A DNA stretch of 64,000 nt from Rhodobacteraceae bacterium Alg231-04. GTDB lineage: Bacteria > Pseudomonadota > Alphaproteobacteria > Rhodobacterales > Rhodobacteraceae. This document shows positions 36,966 through 45,994 of this stretch, one piece after another. Within the stretch, counting starts at the first letter, position 1. Every line of letters begins with the position of its first letter. A program made the translations under genes and the position numbers. The notes below the pieces were generated by a model, which ran no database searches, was not told where the DNA came from, and worked only from the letters and a program-made list of their open reading frames with translations. Where the stretch lies: contig FREY01000002.1 of NCBI GenBank assembly GCA_900143635.1, positions 442,429-506,428 of the forward strand, read 5' to 3'.

Positions 36966-37708
36966 ATTACCCCCCGCGCGACACCGCCAAGATCGGCGTG
37001 TTGGTGCCCTTCACCAACACCAATCTGGAACCGGACCTGATGCTGATGTGTCCACCCGGCTGCACCCTGCATTTTCAGCGCCTTGGCGGTTATGACGTTG
37101 ACGAGGTTCCGGGCTCGGAGCAGATGGCCGGGCTTGGCGCCTCGGATATTAGCCACGATCTGCGGATGATTTCCGGCGTGCGCCCGGACGTGGTGCTCTA
37201 CGGCTGCACCTCGGCGACACTGACCCATGGTCCGGCCTTTGATGAGGATCTGGCAAAGCGTATTCAGACCGGTTCAGGGGCGCGGTCGATCACGGCGGCA
37301 GGCGCTTTGATCGCCGCGCTCAAGGCACTGGGTATTACCCGCGTTGGATTTTCATCCCCCTATCTGGGCGAGGTCATCAAACAGGCCATGTCCTTCCTGT
37401 CCGACAATGGCGTCGATACGGTAGCCTGCGCCGATGTTGGCCGTGAGTTGGGCAATTACGGTCAGGGAGAACTGACCCCGGATGAGGTCTATGATCTGGC
37501 CCTGCAGGCGGCCCACCCGGAGGCGCAGGCCATCGTGCTCAGCTGTACGGATATGCGGTCGGTTGAGGCCATCACCCGCATTGAGGCCGCATTGGATAAA
37601 CCGGTCGTGACCTCAAATCAGGCGATGATGTTTGCCCTGATGCGCGCCCTTGACCTGCCCCGTCACGATGACCTGCCGGGGCGGTTGTTTGACTGCCTGA
37701 GCACTTAA
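36962..37708 (+). CDS. Asp/Glu racemase superfamily protein, maleate isomerase-like
   Basis: A 248-residue cofactor-independent enzyme. Two conserved cysteines, Cys82 in LYGCTSATLTHGP and Cys195 in LSCTDMRS, match the paired catalytic cysteines of maleate cis-trans isomerase and racemases; arylmalonate decarboxylases keep only one. The N-terminal VPFTNTNLEPD resembles the family's substrate loop. The ATG at 36962 overlaps the aminotransferase stop; the longer upstream frame is rejected. In a hyu operon it might racemise or isomerise the substrate or product. Confidence 0.82.
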   Translation: MNYPPRDTAKIGVLVPFTNTNLEPDLMLMCPPGCTLHFQRLGGYDVDEVPGSEQMAGLGASDISHDLRMISGVRPDVVLYGCTSATLTHGPAFDEDLAKRIQTGSGARSITAAGALIAALKALGITRVGFSSPYLGEVIKQAMSFLSDNGVDTVACADVGRELGNYGQGELTPDEVYDLALQAAHPEAQAIVLSCTDMRSVEAITRIEAALDKPVVTSNQAMMFALMRALDLPRHDDLPGRLFDCLST

Positions 37709-37720
37709 GACTGACCCCAA

Positions 37721-37778
37721 GATCAGGCTCTAACAAGGGAAAAACTGGATCAGCGCCAAACACCAGAGCCTGATCCAG
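37721..37778. terminator. Competing inverted repeats in a convergent intergenic region
   Basis: GATCAGGCTCT (37721-37731) matches AGAGCCTGATC (37765-37775), and CTGGATCAG (37745-37753) matches CTGATCCAG (37770-37778). The two stems share their right arm and cannot form together. Lying between the converging hyu operon and transglycosylase gene, they probably end transcription on both sides. Confidence 0.5.
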
Positions 37779-37793
37779 CGTCCTTCTTTCGGG

Positions 37794-39128
37794 CTACCCG
37801 TTCTGCAATCGCTTCAGCAACGCCAGAGAGGCATAGCCGTCCGGTTTCAGCCCATGGGCCTGCTGATAAGCGCGCACCGCGGAAATGGTCTTGGGCCCGA
37901 TCTTGCCGTCCACGCCCTGCGTATCAAACCCGGCGCGGGTCAGCCGCTGCTGCATTTCCTGACGCTCCTTGTAGGTCAGCGCCCGGTCGCCGCGCGGCCA
38001 GTTGGCCTGAATTGGCTGGCCGCCAGTAATGCGGTCTGCCAGATGGCCAACCCCGATCACATAAGCATCCGCCGTATTGTAGCGTTCGATCACCGCGAAA
38101 TTCTTGAAGATCATGAAGGCCGCGCCATTGCCGCCGGCTGGCAACAGGATCGAGGCCGCCCCGTGGTTGGGCACCGGGCGACCGGCCGTATCCTTCACCC
38201 CCAGCCGCGCCCATTCGCCAGGACTCTTTTTGATTTTGCGGCTGGCTAGCGCATAGTTGAACCCTTTGGGCAGCACCACTTCAACGCCCCAGGGCTGGCC
38301 CTTGGTCCAGCCAAACCGCTTCAGATAAGCGGCGGTCGAGGCCAGCGCATCAGACGGATTGTCTGACCAGATGTCGCGTTTCCCATCACCGGTGAAATCC
38401 ACCGCATAGGCCAGATAGGAGGTCGGGATGAACTGCGTATGCCCCATCGCCCCGGCCCAGCTGCCGGTCATTTTGCGCGGGTTCACATCGCCGGCCTGAA
38501 TGATTTTCAGGGCCGCCACCAACTGGCTTTCAAAAAACTTTCCGCGCCGCCCGTCATAGGCCAGCGTCGCCAGCGATCGCACCACATCCATGTCACCGCG
38601 ATAGCTGCCATAGGCGCTCTCCAGCCCCCAGACGGCAACCACCACTTCCTTTTCAACACCGTATCTGGCCTCGATCCGTTTTAGCCGGGTCTTCTGGTCC
38701 CGCAGGGCGGCCTTGCCGTTCTTGATCCGGGTGTCCGATGCCGCACTGTCGAGATAGTCCCAGATCGTCTTGGTGAATTCCGATTGGTTGCGGTCGCGCC
38801 GGATGACATCCGCATCATAGGTCACGCCGCGAAAGGCGCGGTCCAGTGTCGAACTGGAAATTCCCTGCGCGCCCGCACGTTTGCGAAACCCTTTGATCCA
38901 GCTCTGAAACCCGCGCTCCGAGGCGGCGAGCTGGGCGGTTTTCTCCGCAGGCAGCAATGGCCGCGTCATGGGGCGCAGCGATGTCACCGCCGCAACCTCG
39001 ACCGTGGTGGCTCCGGTTGTTTCTATCGCAACCGGCCGCAGTTGCGGCCGCAGAGAGCTCTGCGGTGCAGCGCTCACCGCCACAGTTGCAGATGCCGCCA
39101 GAATGGCGGCCGTCAGCCAAATACGCAT
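37794..39128 (-). CDS. Lytic murein transglycosylase (MltB/SLT_2 family) with peptidoglycan-binding domain
   Basis: A 444-residue exported enzyme that cleaves glycan strands of peptidoglycan. A Sec signal (MRIWLTAAILAASATVAVSA) is followed by a low-complexity linker, the MltB-type catalytic domain (about residues 90-370) with the catalytic glutamate in WGLESAYGSYRG, and a C-terminal peptidoglycan-binding domain (GVDGKIGPKTISAVRAYQQ). The frame extends 75 codons upstream, but the ATG at 39128 with an AGAGGTG site and a proper signal peptide is the natural start. Confidence 0.93.
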   Translation of the reverse strand: MRIWLTAAILAASATVAVSAAPQSSLRPQLRPVAIETTGATTVEVAAVTSLRPMTRPLLPAEKTAQLAASERGFQSWIKGFRKRAGAQGISSSTLDRAFRGVTYDADVIRRDRNQSEFTKTIWDYLDSAASDTRIKNGKAALRDQKTRLKRIEARYGVEKEVVVAVWGLESAYGSYRGDMDVVRSLATLAYDGRRGKFFESQLVAALKIIQAGDVNPRKMTGSWAGAMGHTQFIPTSYLAYAVDFTGDGKRDIWSDNPSDALASTAAYLKRFGWTKGQPWGVEVVLPKGFNYALASRKIKKSPGEWARLGVKDTAGRPVPNHGAASILLPAGGNGAAFMIFKNFAVIERYNTADAYVIGVGHLADRITGGQPIQANWPRGDRALTYKERQEMQQRLTRAGFDTQGVDGKIGPKTISAVRAYQQAHGLKPDGYASLALLKRLQNG

Positions 39129-39190
39129 GGGGCACCTCTTAAACTGCTCTTTTGGGCAGACTACCGCCGATTTTTGATTCACAAAAGCAC

Positions 39191-39904
39191 TCAGACAGCG
39201 GGAGGGCGGGGTTTCGCCTGTGCCTGTTCTTTCAGCCTCGCCAGCCCGTCGCGCAGCAAGGCCACCCGTTGTGGGCGAAAGCTGGTCTGGGTGACCGTGA
39301 GATCGCGCATCCTGTCCAGCCGGAAAACGCGGTAGTCCTGTCGCAGGCAGCACCAGGCGACCAGAACGTTGGAGCGGTCAAAATAGATCAGGCTCAGCGG
39401 TTTCACCTGTCGCTCAGTGATTGCGCCCTTCACATCGCTGTAGCCGAACCGCACCTCCAGCTCGTCCCAGGTCGCCTGCCGCAGTTCCGAAGGCGAGATT
39501 TCCAGCGCCGCGGGCCGCTCGAACCGATGCGCCGTCAACACCGCATGGCGCAGCCGGTTCGCCTGGCTGGGTGGCAGTCGCCCTTCCAGCTTTTTCAGCG
39601 CAGCAGCCGCAGCCTCTGCCAGATCCGGGTCGCCGATGGCCTGCACCTCGCGCAGACCCAGCACCAGCGCCTCCAGTTCGGTGTCGCGAAACCCCATCGG
39701 CGGCAGGGCGTTATCTTCGATCAGGGTGAACCCATAGCCCGCCGCGCCATCAATCACCGCCCCCATGCTGCGCAGGGTGGCAATGTCACGGTGGACACTG
39801 CGGGCAGAAATGCCCAGATCCTGCGCCAGCGCCGCTGCGGTATGCGGGCCGGAACCAAGGCGCAGGGCCTGCATCAACTGGGTAAGGCGGTGAACACGGG
39901 ACAT
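39191..39904 (-). CDS. YafY-type regulator (HTH_11 and WYL domains)
   Basis: A 237-residue DNA-binding protein. Residues about 1-60 form an HTH_11 winged helix (AAALAQDLGISARSVHRDI), and the middle and C-terminal part (about 130-215) is a WYL sensor domain (LSLIYFDRSNVLVAWCCLRQ, YRVFRLDRM). Such regulators usually repress a divergent neighbour. Here the GST-like gene diverges 84 bases away, and a 17-base palindrome sits just before this gene's start. Confidence 0.9.
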   Translation of the reverse strand: MSRVHRLTQLMQALRLGSGPHTAAALAQDLGISARSVHRDIATLRSMGAVIDGAAGYGFTLIEDNALPPMGFRDTELEALVLGLREVQAIGDPDLAEAAAAALKKLEGRLPPSQANRLRHAVLTAHRFERPAALEISPSELRQATWDELEVRFGYSDVKGAITERQVKPLSLIYFDRSNVLVAWCCLRQDYRVFRLDRMRDLTVTQTSFRPQRVALLRDGLARLKEQAQAKPRPPAV

Positions 39905-39925
39905 GATGCAACCTCTCTACTCCTA

Positions 39926-39942
39926 ATGACAGTTTTTGTCAT
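39926..39942. promoter_or_regulatory. Inverted repeat in the YafY-GST divergent promoter
   Basis: ATGACA-GTTTT-TGTCAT is a perfect 6-base inverted repeat with a 5-base spacer, 22 bases before the regulator start and about 46 before the GST start. Position and symmetry suit an operator for the divergent YafY-type protein. Confidence 0.6.
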
Positions 39943-39988
39943 CAGTCCGCCGTAGCCTGCTGTCAGACGCATTTCACAGGAGACACAG

Positions 39989-40696
39989 ATGCTGACCCTT
40001 CTTACCCATCCCGGCGGCCACGGCATGTTCAGCTACGGCATGTTCTGCACCAAGGCAGCCTATATGCTGCAAATGTCCGGCGAGACCTGGCAGCGCGAGG
40101 ATTTCTATGACCTTCCCGCGATGCCGCATGGCAAATTGCCGGTACTGCGCAATGGTGAGACCCTGATCCCGGATAGCGAGATCATCCGCCGCTTTCTGGA
40201 ACAGCGCGGCGCCGATTTCGACCCCGGCCTGAACGAAGACCAAAAGGCTGCATCGCGCCTGTTGATCCGCTGGATGGATGAGGCACTCTGGTCGCATGTC
40301 GTCACCGCCCGCTGGCATGACGAAGAGGGCTGGCAGCAGCTGCGCAGCTCCATTCTGGCCATGGCACCGGACTCAATTGCGCTGCAGGTCCGCGATCGGC
40401 TGCAACAAGGGTTGCATTTCCTCGGCATCACCCGGTTCGACAAAGCAGAACGACTGCTGCGTCTGAAACAGGATCTCGCGGCGCTGGAAACACGCCTTGG
40501 CGATCAGCCGTTTCTGTTTGGCACGCAGCTCACCGCAGCAGACTGTTCCGCCGCGCCGATGATCGAAGCGCTGTCACGCAGCCCCGCAGATCCGGAGGTT
40601 GTGGCCCTTGCCCAGTCCCACCCGACACTGCAGGCCTATGCGAATCGCGTCGCGGCGACCCTGCCACTGGAGATGCCCGAAGCTGTGGCCGCGTGA
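39989..40696 (+). CDS. Glutathione S-transferase family protein
   Basis: A 235-residue protein with an N-terminal thioredoxin-like domain (MLTLLTHPGGHGMFSYGMFC, then HGKLPVLRNGETLIPDSEII, where PDSEII is the glutathione gamma-glutamyl contact) and an all-helical C-terminal domain (about 90-225). A GGAGA site precedes the ATG. It diverges from the YafY-type regulator and is probably its target. The true substrate is unknown. Confidence 0.87.
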   Translation: MLTLLTHPGGHGMFSYGMFCTKAAYMLQMSGETWQREDFYDLPAMPHGKLPVLRNGETLIPDSEIIRRFLEQRGADFDPGLNEDQKAASRLLIRWMDEALWSHVVTARWHDEEGWQQLRSSILAMAPDSIALQVRDRLQQGLHFLGITRFDKAERLLRLKQDLAALETRLGDQPFLFGTQLTAADCSAAPMIEALSRSPADPEVVALAQSHPTLQAYANRVAATLPLEMPEAVAA

Positions 40697-40748
40697 CGCC
40701 GCGTGTTGCGATTGCTAGGCTCCTGTCAGGTTGCAAAGGATACGCGTG

Positions 40749-41165
40749 ATGATCCCGGCATTTGCCAGTCCTGATATTGAACGGGCGTTTGATCTGCCTG
40801 ATCCGGAGGCCCGCAAGGGCCTCCTCCTTCTGCGCGATCTGATTTTTGAGATCGCCGCCGACACGCCGGAAACGGGCCGGATCGAAGAGGCGCTGCGCTG
40901 GGGGCAGCCCGCCTATCTGACACCTGAGACGAAGTTAGGCAGCACCATCCGCCTTGGCGCCCATAAGGATGCCCGCTTTGCGCTCTTTGTGCATTGCCAG
41001 AGCCGCCTGATCCCCGAATACATCACCGCATACCCGGCGTGGGATCGTCTGGATGGCACCCGCGCCCTGCTGTTCAATCACGCGCGCGACATCGAACCGC
41101 TGCGCCACGGCTGGCTGATCCGCCGCGCGCTCACCTATAAGATCCGCAAACCGCTGTCGGTTTGA
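40749..41165 (+). CDS. DUF1801 domain protein
   Basis: A 138-residue protein resembling DUF1801 (YdhG-like) proteins, with the typical EEALRWGQPAYLTPETKLG segment and conserved aromatic and basic residues near the end. The ATG at 40749 follows AAAGGA; upstream TTG and GTG codons in frame are less likely. No function is established for the family. A copy of the short extragenic element begins about 15 bases past its stop. Confidence 0.8.
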   Translation: MIPAFASPDIERAFDLPDPEARKGLLLLRDLIFEIAADTPETGRIEEALRWGQPAYLTPETKLGSTIRLGAHKDARFALFVHCQSRLIPEYITAYPAWDRLDGTRALLFNHARDIEPLRHGWLIRRALTYKIRKPLSV

Positions 41166-41179
41166 CGCAGCGATCCGCA

Positions 41180-41207
41180 CTCCCTCTTGCCAGAAGAATC
41201 CCCGGGG
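41180..41207 (+). repeat. Short extragenic element, copy 3 (3' of DUF1801 gene)
   Basis: CTCCCTCTTGCCAGAAGAAT followed by CCCCGGGG lies about 15 bases after the stop codon in the sense orientation. It shares CTCTTGCC and the trailing ATCCC with copies 1 and 2 but is more diverged in the middle. Confidence 0.4.
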
Positions 41208-41235
41208 AAGGCCCGCAGGACCGGGGGCGGCGCCC

Positions 41236-43491
41236 CTATTTGCGGCGCCGTTCAACCGTGCGTTTGATCTTGTCCTTCTTGCGCTTTGATTTCACCGACT
41301 TGCGCTTGGCGGTGCGGCCCGCCGGACTGCGGCGGCCGCGCGGCAGGGCCTTATCGTCGATCGTCAGCAGCTCCAGCTCCAGCCCGCCGGTGACTGGCGC
41401 TGCCTGCGTCAGTCGCACGGTGACGCGCTGACCAAGCGAGATTGTCATGCCGGTTTCGGATCCCATCAGCGTGCCGCCCTCGGCATCGAAATGAAAGAAC
41501 TCCCGCCCCAGCGTGCGCACCGGAACCAGACCATCAGCGCCGGTCTCGTCCATTTTGACGAAGGCGCCAAAGCGCGCGATACCGCTGATCCGGCCGGTGA
41601 ACTCGTTGCCGACCCGTTCCGACAGATAGGCTGCCAGATAGCGATCGGTGGTGTCGCGTTCGGCCATCATCGAGCGGCGCTCGGTGTCGGAAATATGGGA
41701 GGCGGTTTTTTCCAGGTTTTCGATCTCTTCGGCCTGCAGCCCATCATCGCCCCAGCCATGCGAGGAGATCAGCGAGCGGTGCACGATCAGATCGGAATAG
41801 CGCCGGATCGGCGAGGTGAAATGCGCGTAATTCTTCAGCGCCAAACCAAAGTGGCCAAAGTTCTCCGGGCTGTAATAGGCCTGAGACATCGATCTGAGGG
41901 TCGAGATATTGATCAGCTCGGCATCATCCGTACCAGCGGCGGCGTTCAGCAGCACGTTCAGATGGCGGGTTTGCAAGACCTGCCCTTTGGCAAGGTTCAG
42001 ACCAGCCGCATTGGCGGTGTCGCGCAGATTGTCCAGCTTGTCCTTTGAGGGTTCCTCGTGAACCCGAAACAGTTGCGGTGCGCGTTTGGCAATCAGGGTT
42101 TCGGCGGCGCAGACATTGGCCAGCACCATGAATTCCTCGATCAGCTTATGGGCATCCAACCGGTCGCGGAAATTGACCGAGGCAACAACACCGTTGTCGT
42201 CCAGCACGATCTTGCGTTCCGGCAGGTCCAGCTCCAGCGGCTGGCGGCGGTTGCGGGCATCCTTCAGCGCGGTATAGGCGGCGTAGAGCGGGCGAATGAC
42301 CTCGTCCAGCATCTCAGCGCAGCGCGCGTTTGGAGTGCCGTCCATCGCCTCCTGAACTTCCTGATAGTTCAGCGATGCATCCGAGGTCATCAGCGCGCGG
42401 GTAAACTTGTGGCTGACCTTTTCGCCGTGGGCGTCGATCTGCATTCGCACCGCAAGACAGGCGCGCGGCACGCCTTCGTGCAGCGAGCAGAGATCGCCCG
42501 ACAACCGGTCCGGCAGCATCGGCACCACCCGGTCGGGGAAATAGGAAGAGTTGCCACGCTTGCGGGCCTCGCGGTCCAGCGCCGAGCCGGGGCGCACATA
42601 GGCAGCCACATCGGCAATCGCCACCCAGATCACATGGCCGCCGGGGTTGGCGGGATCCGTGTCGGCATGGGCGAAACAGGCGTCATCATGGTCGCGCGCA
42701 TCGGCCGGGTCGATGGTGACCAGTGGCATGTCGCGCAGGTCCTCGCGTCCCTTCAGGCCCATTGGCTTGGCCTTGTCGGCCTCTTCCACTGCTTTGTCGG
42801 GGAAGGCATCGGGAATACCGTGCTGGTGGATCGCAATCAGTGACACGGCTTTTGGCGCGGCGGGATCACCCAGCCGTTCGAAAATGCGCGCTTTGGGCAG
42901 GCCCATGCGGGCCTTGGGGCCGACCTGTTCGGCCTCGACCAGCTCGCCGTCCTTGGCTTTTAGCGTGCCATCCGAGGTGACCATCCAGTCATGGCTGGCA
43001 GACTTATCAATCGGCACGATGCGGCCACCTTCGGCGCCCTGCCGGAAAATGCCCAAAACGCGTTTGGGGTTGGTGCCGATGCGGCGGATCAGGCGCGCCT
43101 CGAAATTATGGTCGACCTCATGCACCTGTGTGAGCCGGGCCAGAATACGGTCACCGGCCCCCAGGGCCGGGTCCGAAGCGCGCGGGATCACCAGAACGAT
43201 GGGTTCCACGCCTTCGCCATGCCACTCCAGCGGTTTGGCGAACATGTCGCCATCCGCATCCGGTGCCAGCACCTGCAGCACCGAAACCGGCGGCAGCTGC
43301 TCGGGGTCGCGGTAGGTCTTTTTGCGCTTTTGCAGGTGCCCTTCGGCCTCCAGCTCCTTCAGGATGCGCTTGAGGTCAATGCGGGCGGCCCCTTTGATAC
43401 CAAAGGCCTTGGCAATGTCGCGTTTCGTGGTGAGGGTCGGGTTGGCAGAAATCCAGTCGAGGATTTCGGCCTTGTCAGGAATACGGCTCAT
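41236..43491 (-). CDS. rnr: Ribonuclease R
   Basis: A 751-residue processive 3'-5' exoribonuclease of the RNB family that degrades structured RNA. In order: an N-terminal winged helix (KRDIAKAFGIKGAARIDLKR), cold-shock-like domains, the RNB catalytic core with the acidic cluster DPADARDHDDACF near residue 270, an S1 domain (GRISGIARFGAFVKMDETGA) and a Lys/Arg-rich tail (KRKSVKSKRKKDKIKRT). The ATG at 43491 has GGCGGAAG upstream and replaces a longer frame starting at 43527. Confidence 0.97.
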   Translation of the reverse strand: MSRIPDKAEILDWISANPTLTTKRDIAKAFGIKGAARIDLKRILKELEAEGHLQKRKKTYRDPEQLPPVSVLQVLAPDADGDMFAKPLEWHGEGVEPIVLVIPRASDPALGAGDRILARLTQVHEVDHNFEARLIRRIGTNPKRVLGIFRQGAEGGRIVPIDKSASHDWMVTSDGTLKAKDGELVEAEQVGPKARMGLPKARIFERLGDPAAPKAVSLIAIHQHGIPDAFPDKAVEEADKAKPMGLKGREDLRDMPLVTIDPADARDHDDACFAHADTDPANPGGHVIWVAIADVAAYVRPGSALDREARKRGNSSYFPDRVVPMLPDRLSGDLCSLHEGVPRACLAVRMQIDAHGEKVSHKFTRALMTSDASLNYQEVQEAMDGTPNARCAEMLDEVIRPLYAAYTALKDARNRRQPLELDLPERKIVLDDNGVVASVNFRDRLDAHKLIEEFMVLANVCAAETLIAKRAPQLFRVHEEPSKDKLDNLRDTANAAGLNLAKGQVLQTRHLNVLLNAAAGTDDAELINISTLRSMSQAYYSPENFGHFGLALKNYAHFTSPIRRYSDLIVHRSLISSHGWGDDGLQAEEIENLEKTASHISDTERRSMMAERDTTDRYLAAYLSERVGNEFTGRISGIARFGAFVKMDETGADGLVPVRTLGREFFHFDAEGGTLMGSETGMTISLGQRVTVRLTQAAPVTGGLELELLTIDDKALPRGRRSPAGRTAKRKSVKSKRKKDKIKRTVERRRK

Positions 43492-43539
43492 GTCTTCCGC
43501 CCTAACACGGGGCGCGCGCGCGGTCATGCGAAAAGCAGT

Positions 43540-44133
43540 TCAGCCGCTGCTGAGCGCGAGAAGATCTGCGCCTGTGTCCACGTCGCGCAGTGTATCCGTC
43601 AGGGCGACGCGATATCCGGGCAGAGTGGCCAGGGTATCCGCCAGCGCGTGCTCGGAGGACCAGCGGACGTCGCCCATGAAACCGGGCGGCTGGCGCTGTG
43701 GGTGTTTCAGCCCCACCAGCCAATAGCCGCCATCATCCGCCGGGCCAAAGACGGCGTCGTGATTGCCGAGGGTGGCAAAGGCACGGGCGATATGGGCGCG
43801 GGTGATTCCGGGGATATCCGCGCCAATCAGGCAGGCAGGCCCCCTTTGTTGCCCGGACGCGGCGGCCAACATCCGGGCCATCCTGTCGCCGAGAGTGCCG
43901 GAACCCTGCGCCAAACGCTTCACATCAGCGGGCCAGTTTCGCGCACCAATAGCCGTGTCGGGCGCAACGGCCAGCACAACGTTCCAACGCGGATCGATCA
44001 ACTCCCGGATGAGCTTCCCGGATTGATGTCGAAACCACCACGCAGCGGCGGTCATGCCAATATCGCGGCCCAGCCGGGTTTTTACCCGGCCCGCGCGCGG
44101 CTGTTTTACCATGATGATGAGGGTACGCCTCAC
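43540..44133 (-). CDS. TIGR04282 family glycosyltransferase (DUF2064)
   Basis: A 197-residue nucleotide-sugar transferase-like protein. The N-terminal VKQPRAGRVKTRLGRDIG motif and the LIGADIPGITRAHI and GPADDGGYWLVGL motifs place it in TIGR04282, some members of which act in arsenosugar synthesis. No ArsM or radical SAM partner is nearby, so the arsenosugar role is not supported here. It overlaps the GNAT gene by four bases. Confidence 0.85.
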   Translation of the reverse strand: MRRTLIIMVKQPRAGRVKTRLGRDIGMTAAAWWFRHQSGKLIRELIDPRWNVVLAVAPDTAIGARNWPADVKRLAQGSGTLGDRMARMLAAASGQQRGPACLIGADIPGITRAHIARAFATLGNHDAVFGPADDGGYWLVGLKHPQRQPPGFMGDVRWSSEHALADTLATLPGYRVALTDTLRDVDTGADLLALSSG

Positions 44134-44555
44134 GTCAGGGCGCGCACCATGTCGCGGTGTTCGATACCGGCATCCAGATAGACCGGGCCAAAGACCTCAA
44201 AGCCCAGCTTTTCGTAAAACCCGATGGCATGAACCTGCGAGCCGAGCTTGGCCTTGGTGATACCTTTCCGGCCCGCCGCGACCGCAACCGCTGCTTCGAT
44301 CAGCTGCTTGCCAAGGCCGGTGCCGCGCGTCGCTTTTAGCACGCAGACACGGCCGATTTTGGCGGTATCGTCCAGCCAGACGATCCGGGCAGTGCCCATG
44401 GGCGTGCCGTCGATGGTGGCCAACAGGTGGGTGGCAACAGCGTCCAGCGCGTCGCGTTCTTCTTCGACCGGAACGGCCTGTTCATCCACAAAAACCTTAA
44501 AACGCAGGGCCAGACAGGCGTCCAGATCCTTGGTTTCACTGATTACGATAGTCAT
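44130..44555 (-). CDS. GNAT family N-acetyltransferase
   Basis: A 141-residue acetyltransferase. The acetyl-CoA loop is visible as [18 protein letters not shown], and the C-terminal [21 protein letters not shown] is the usual end of the fold. The pattern resembles ElaA/YjcF-type members. The substrate is unknown. It overlaps both dapE upstream and the TIGR04282 gene downstream by four bases, so all three are one transcription unit. Confidence 0.9.
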   Translation of the reverse strand: MTIVISETKDLDACLALRFKVFVDEQAVPVEEERDALDAVATHLLATIDGTPMGTARIVWLDDTAKIGRVCVLKATRGTGLGKQLIEAAVAVAAGRKGITKAKLGSQVHAIGFYEKLGFEVFGPVYLDAGIEHRDMVRALT

Positions 44556-45697
44556 GCAAAATAGTCCTTCAGCATCCGGGCATAGATCGCTTTTAGTTGC
44601 GGGATCTGCGCCACTTCTACCCGTTCGTCCACCTGATGCATGGTGCGGCCGACAAGGCCGAACTCCACCACCGGGCAGTGGTTTTTTACAAAACGCGCAT
44701 CCGAGGTGCCGCCGGTGGTCGACATTTCGGGCAGTACGCCGGTCTCGGCCTCAACCGCTTTGGCGACCAAGGCGGACAGTGGCCCCGGCGGGGTGATGAA
44801 GCTTTCGCCGGAGATTTTCACCTTCATCTCAATAGTCACACCAAATTCCGCAGTCACTTTGTCGGCCTCGGCCTGCAGCCAGTCGGTCAGGCTGGCACCG
44901 GAATGCAGATCATTGAAACGGATGTTCACGGTCGCCGTGGACTGCGCCGGGATCACATTGGTGGCCGGGTTTCCGGTATCAAGGGTGACTACCGCAAGGG
45001 TTGAGGCATCAAAATGATCGGTACCCTTATCAATTTCGCGACTGGCAAGACAGTCCATCAGGCGCACGATGGCATTCAGCGGGTTGTTGGCGCGGTGCGG
45101 ATAGGCGGCATGGCCCTGCACGCCGGTTACGGTGAACCAGGCCGTGACCGAGCCGCGCCGCCCGATCTTCATCATCTCGCCCATTGTGTCGGGGCAGGTG
45201 GGTTCTCCCACGATGCAGACCGACATGGCCTCTTCCTCGGCAGCCATATAGTCCAGCAACGCCAGCGTGCCATCGATGCCTTCGGCCTCCTCATCGCCGG
45301 TGATGGTCAGGATGACGGCCCCGTCCGGCGGCGTGTCTTTGACAAAATCAATGGCTGCGGCGACAAAGGCGGCGACGCCCGATTTCATATCCGTCGCACC
45401 GCGCCCGTACATGAAACCGTCTTTCACCTCTGCCCCAAAGGGAGCCATGGTCCAGGCCGTCTCATCCCCCAGAGGCACCACATCGGTGTGACCGTTGAAG
45501 CCAAAGGTCTTGGCGTGGCCCTTGGCGCCCCAGCGGGCAAACAGATTGCTGATACCACCGCGATCCGCACGGGCACAGGTGAACCCAGCCTCGGTCAGCA
45601 GTTGCTCCAGCAAAACCAGTGCACCGCCCTCTGCCGGGGTGACCGACGGGCAGCGGATCAGATCAGCGGTCAGTTGAATTGGGTCAGTCAGGGACAT
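44552..45697 (-). CDS. dapE: Succinyl-diaminopimelate desuccinylase
   Basis: A Zn-dependent M20 hydrolase that removes succinate from N-succinyl-LL-DAP in lysine synthesis, one step before DapF. The 381-residue product has the metal-site motifs [11 protein letters not shown] and [14 protein letters not shown], the catalytic glutamates in [11 protein letters not shown], and the dimerisation domain with [10 protein letters not shown]. The start at 45697 has GGAG upstream and drops 26 codons of open frame. It leads a dapE-GNAT-TIGR04282 unit. Confidence 0.96.
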   Translation of the reverse strand: MSLTDPIQLTADLIRCPSVTPAEGGALVLLEQLLTEAGFTCARADRGGISNLFARWGAKGHAKTFGFNGHTDVVPLGDETAWTMAPFGAEVKDGFMYGRGATDMKSGVAAFVAAAIDFVKDTPPDGAVILTITGDEEAEGIDGTLALLDYMAAEEEAMSVCIVGEPTCPDTMGEMMKIGRRGSVTAWFTVTGVQGHAAYPHRANNPLNAIVRLMDCLASREIDKGTDHFDASTLAVVTLDTGNPATNVIPAQSTATVNIRFNDLHSGASLTDWLQAEADKVTAEFGVTIEMKVKISGESFITPPGPLSALVAKAVEAETGVLPEMSTTGGTSDARFVKNHCPVVEFGLVGRTMHQVDERVEVAQIPQLKAIYARMLKDYFA

Positions 45698-45831
45698 GGG
45701 GCGCTCCGGCGAAAAATACTCGCCATGGCCTAGCGCGGAATGGCATCGGGTGCAAACCAGGCGGCTGTGACGCAAAAGCTGCGGGAATATGAAATGCCGG
45801 ACAAGTGATTGCTTTTTGCGGATAACTCACG

Positions 45832-45846
45832 TTAACCTTCCGTTAA
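45832..45846 (+). promoter_or_regulatory. CtrA-type binding site
   Basis: TTAA-CCTTCCG-TTAA matches the CtrA consensus TTAA-N7-TTAA exactly. It lies about 150 bases before the start of the first Hint-domain gene, flanked by ACTCAC and GTGAGT, which form an inverted repeat around it. Confidence 0.55.
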
Positions 45847-45994
45847 TAAAGTGAGTCCCGAGGCAGGGCATCCGAGCAGATCACCGTAAAAGCGGGATCT
45901 ACACCCAATGACCGGCGCAAAGCCGGCGCAATTGTTTCGGGAGGATCGCCCCGGGACATGGATGCTTGTGCTTCGTATCAGACGAGGCAGAAGA

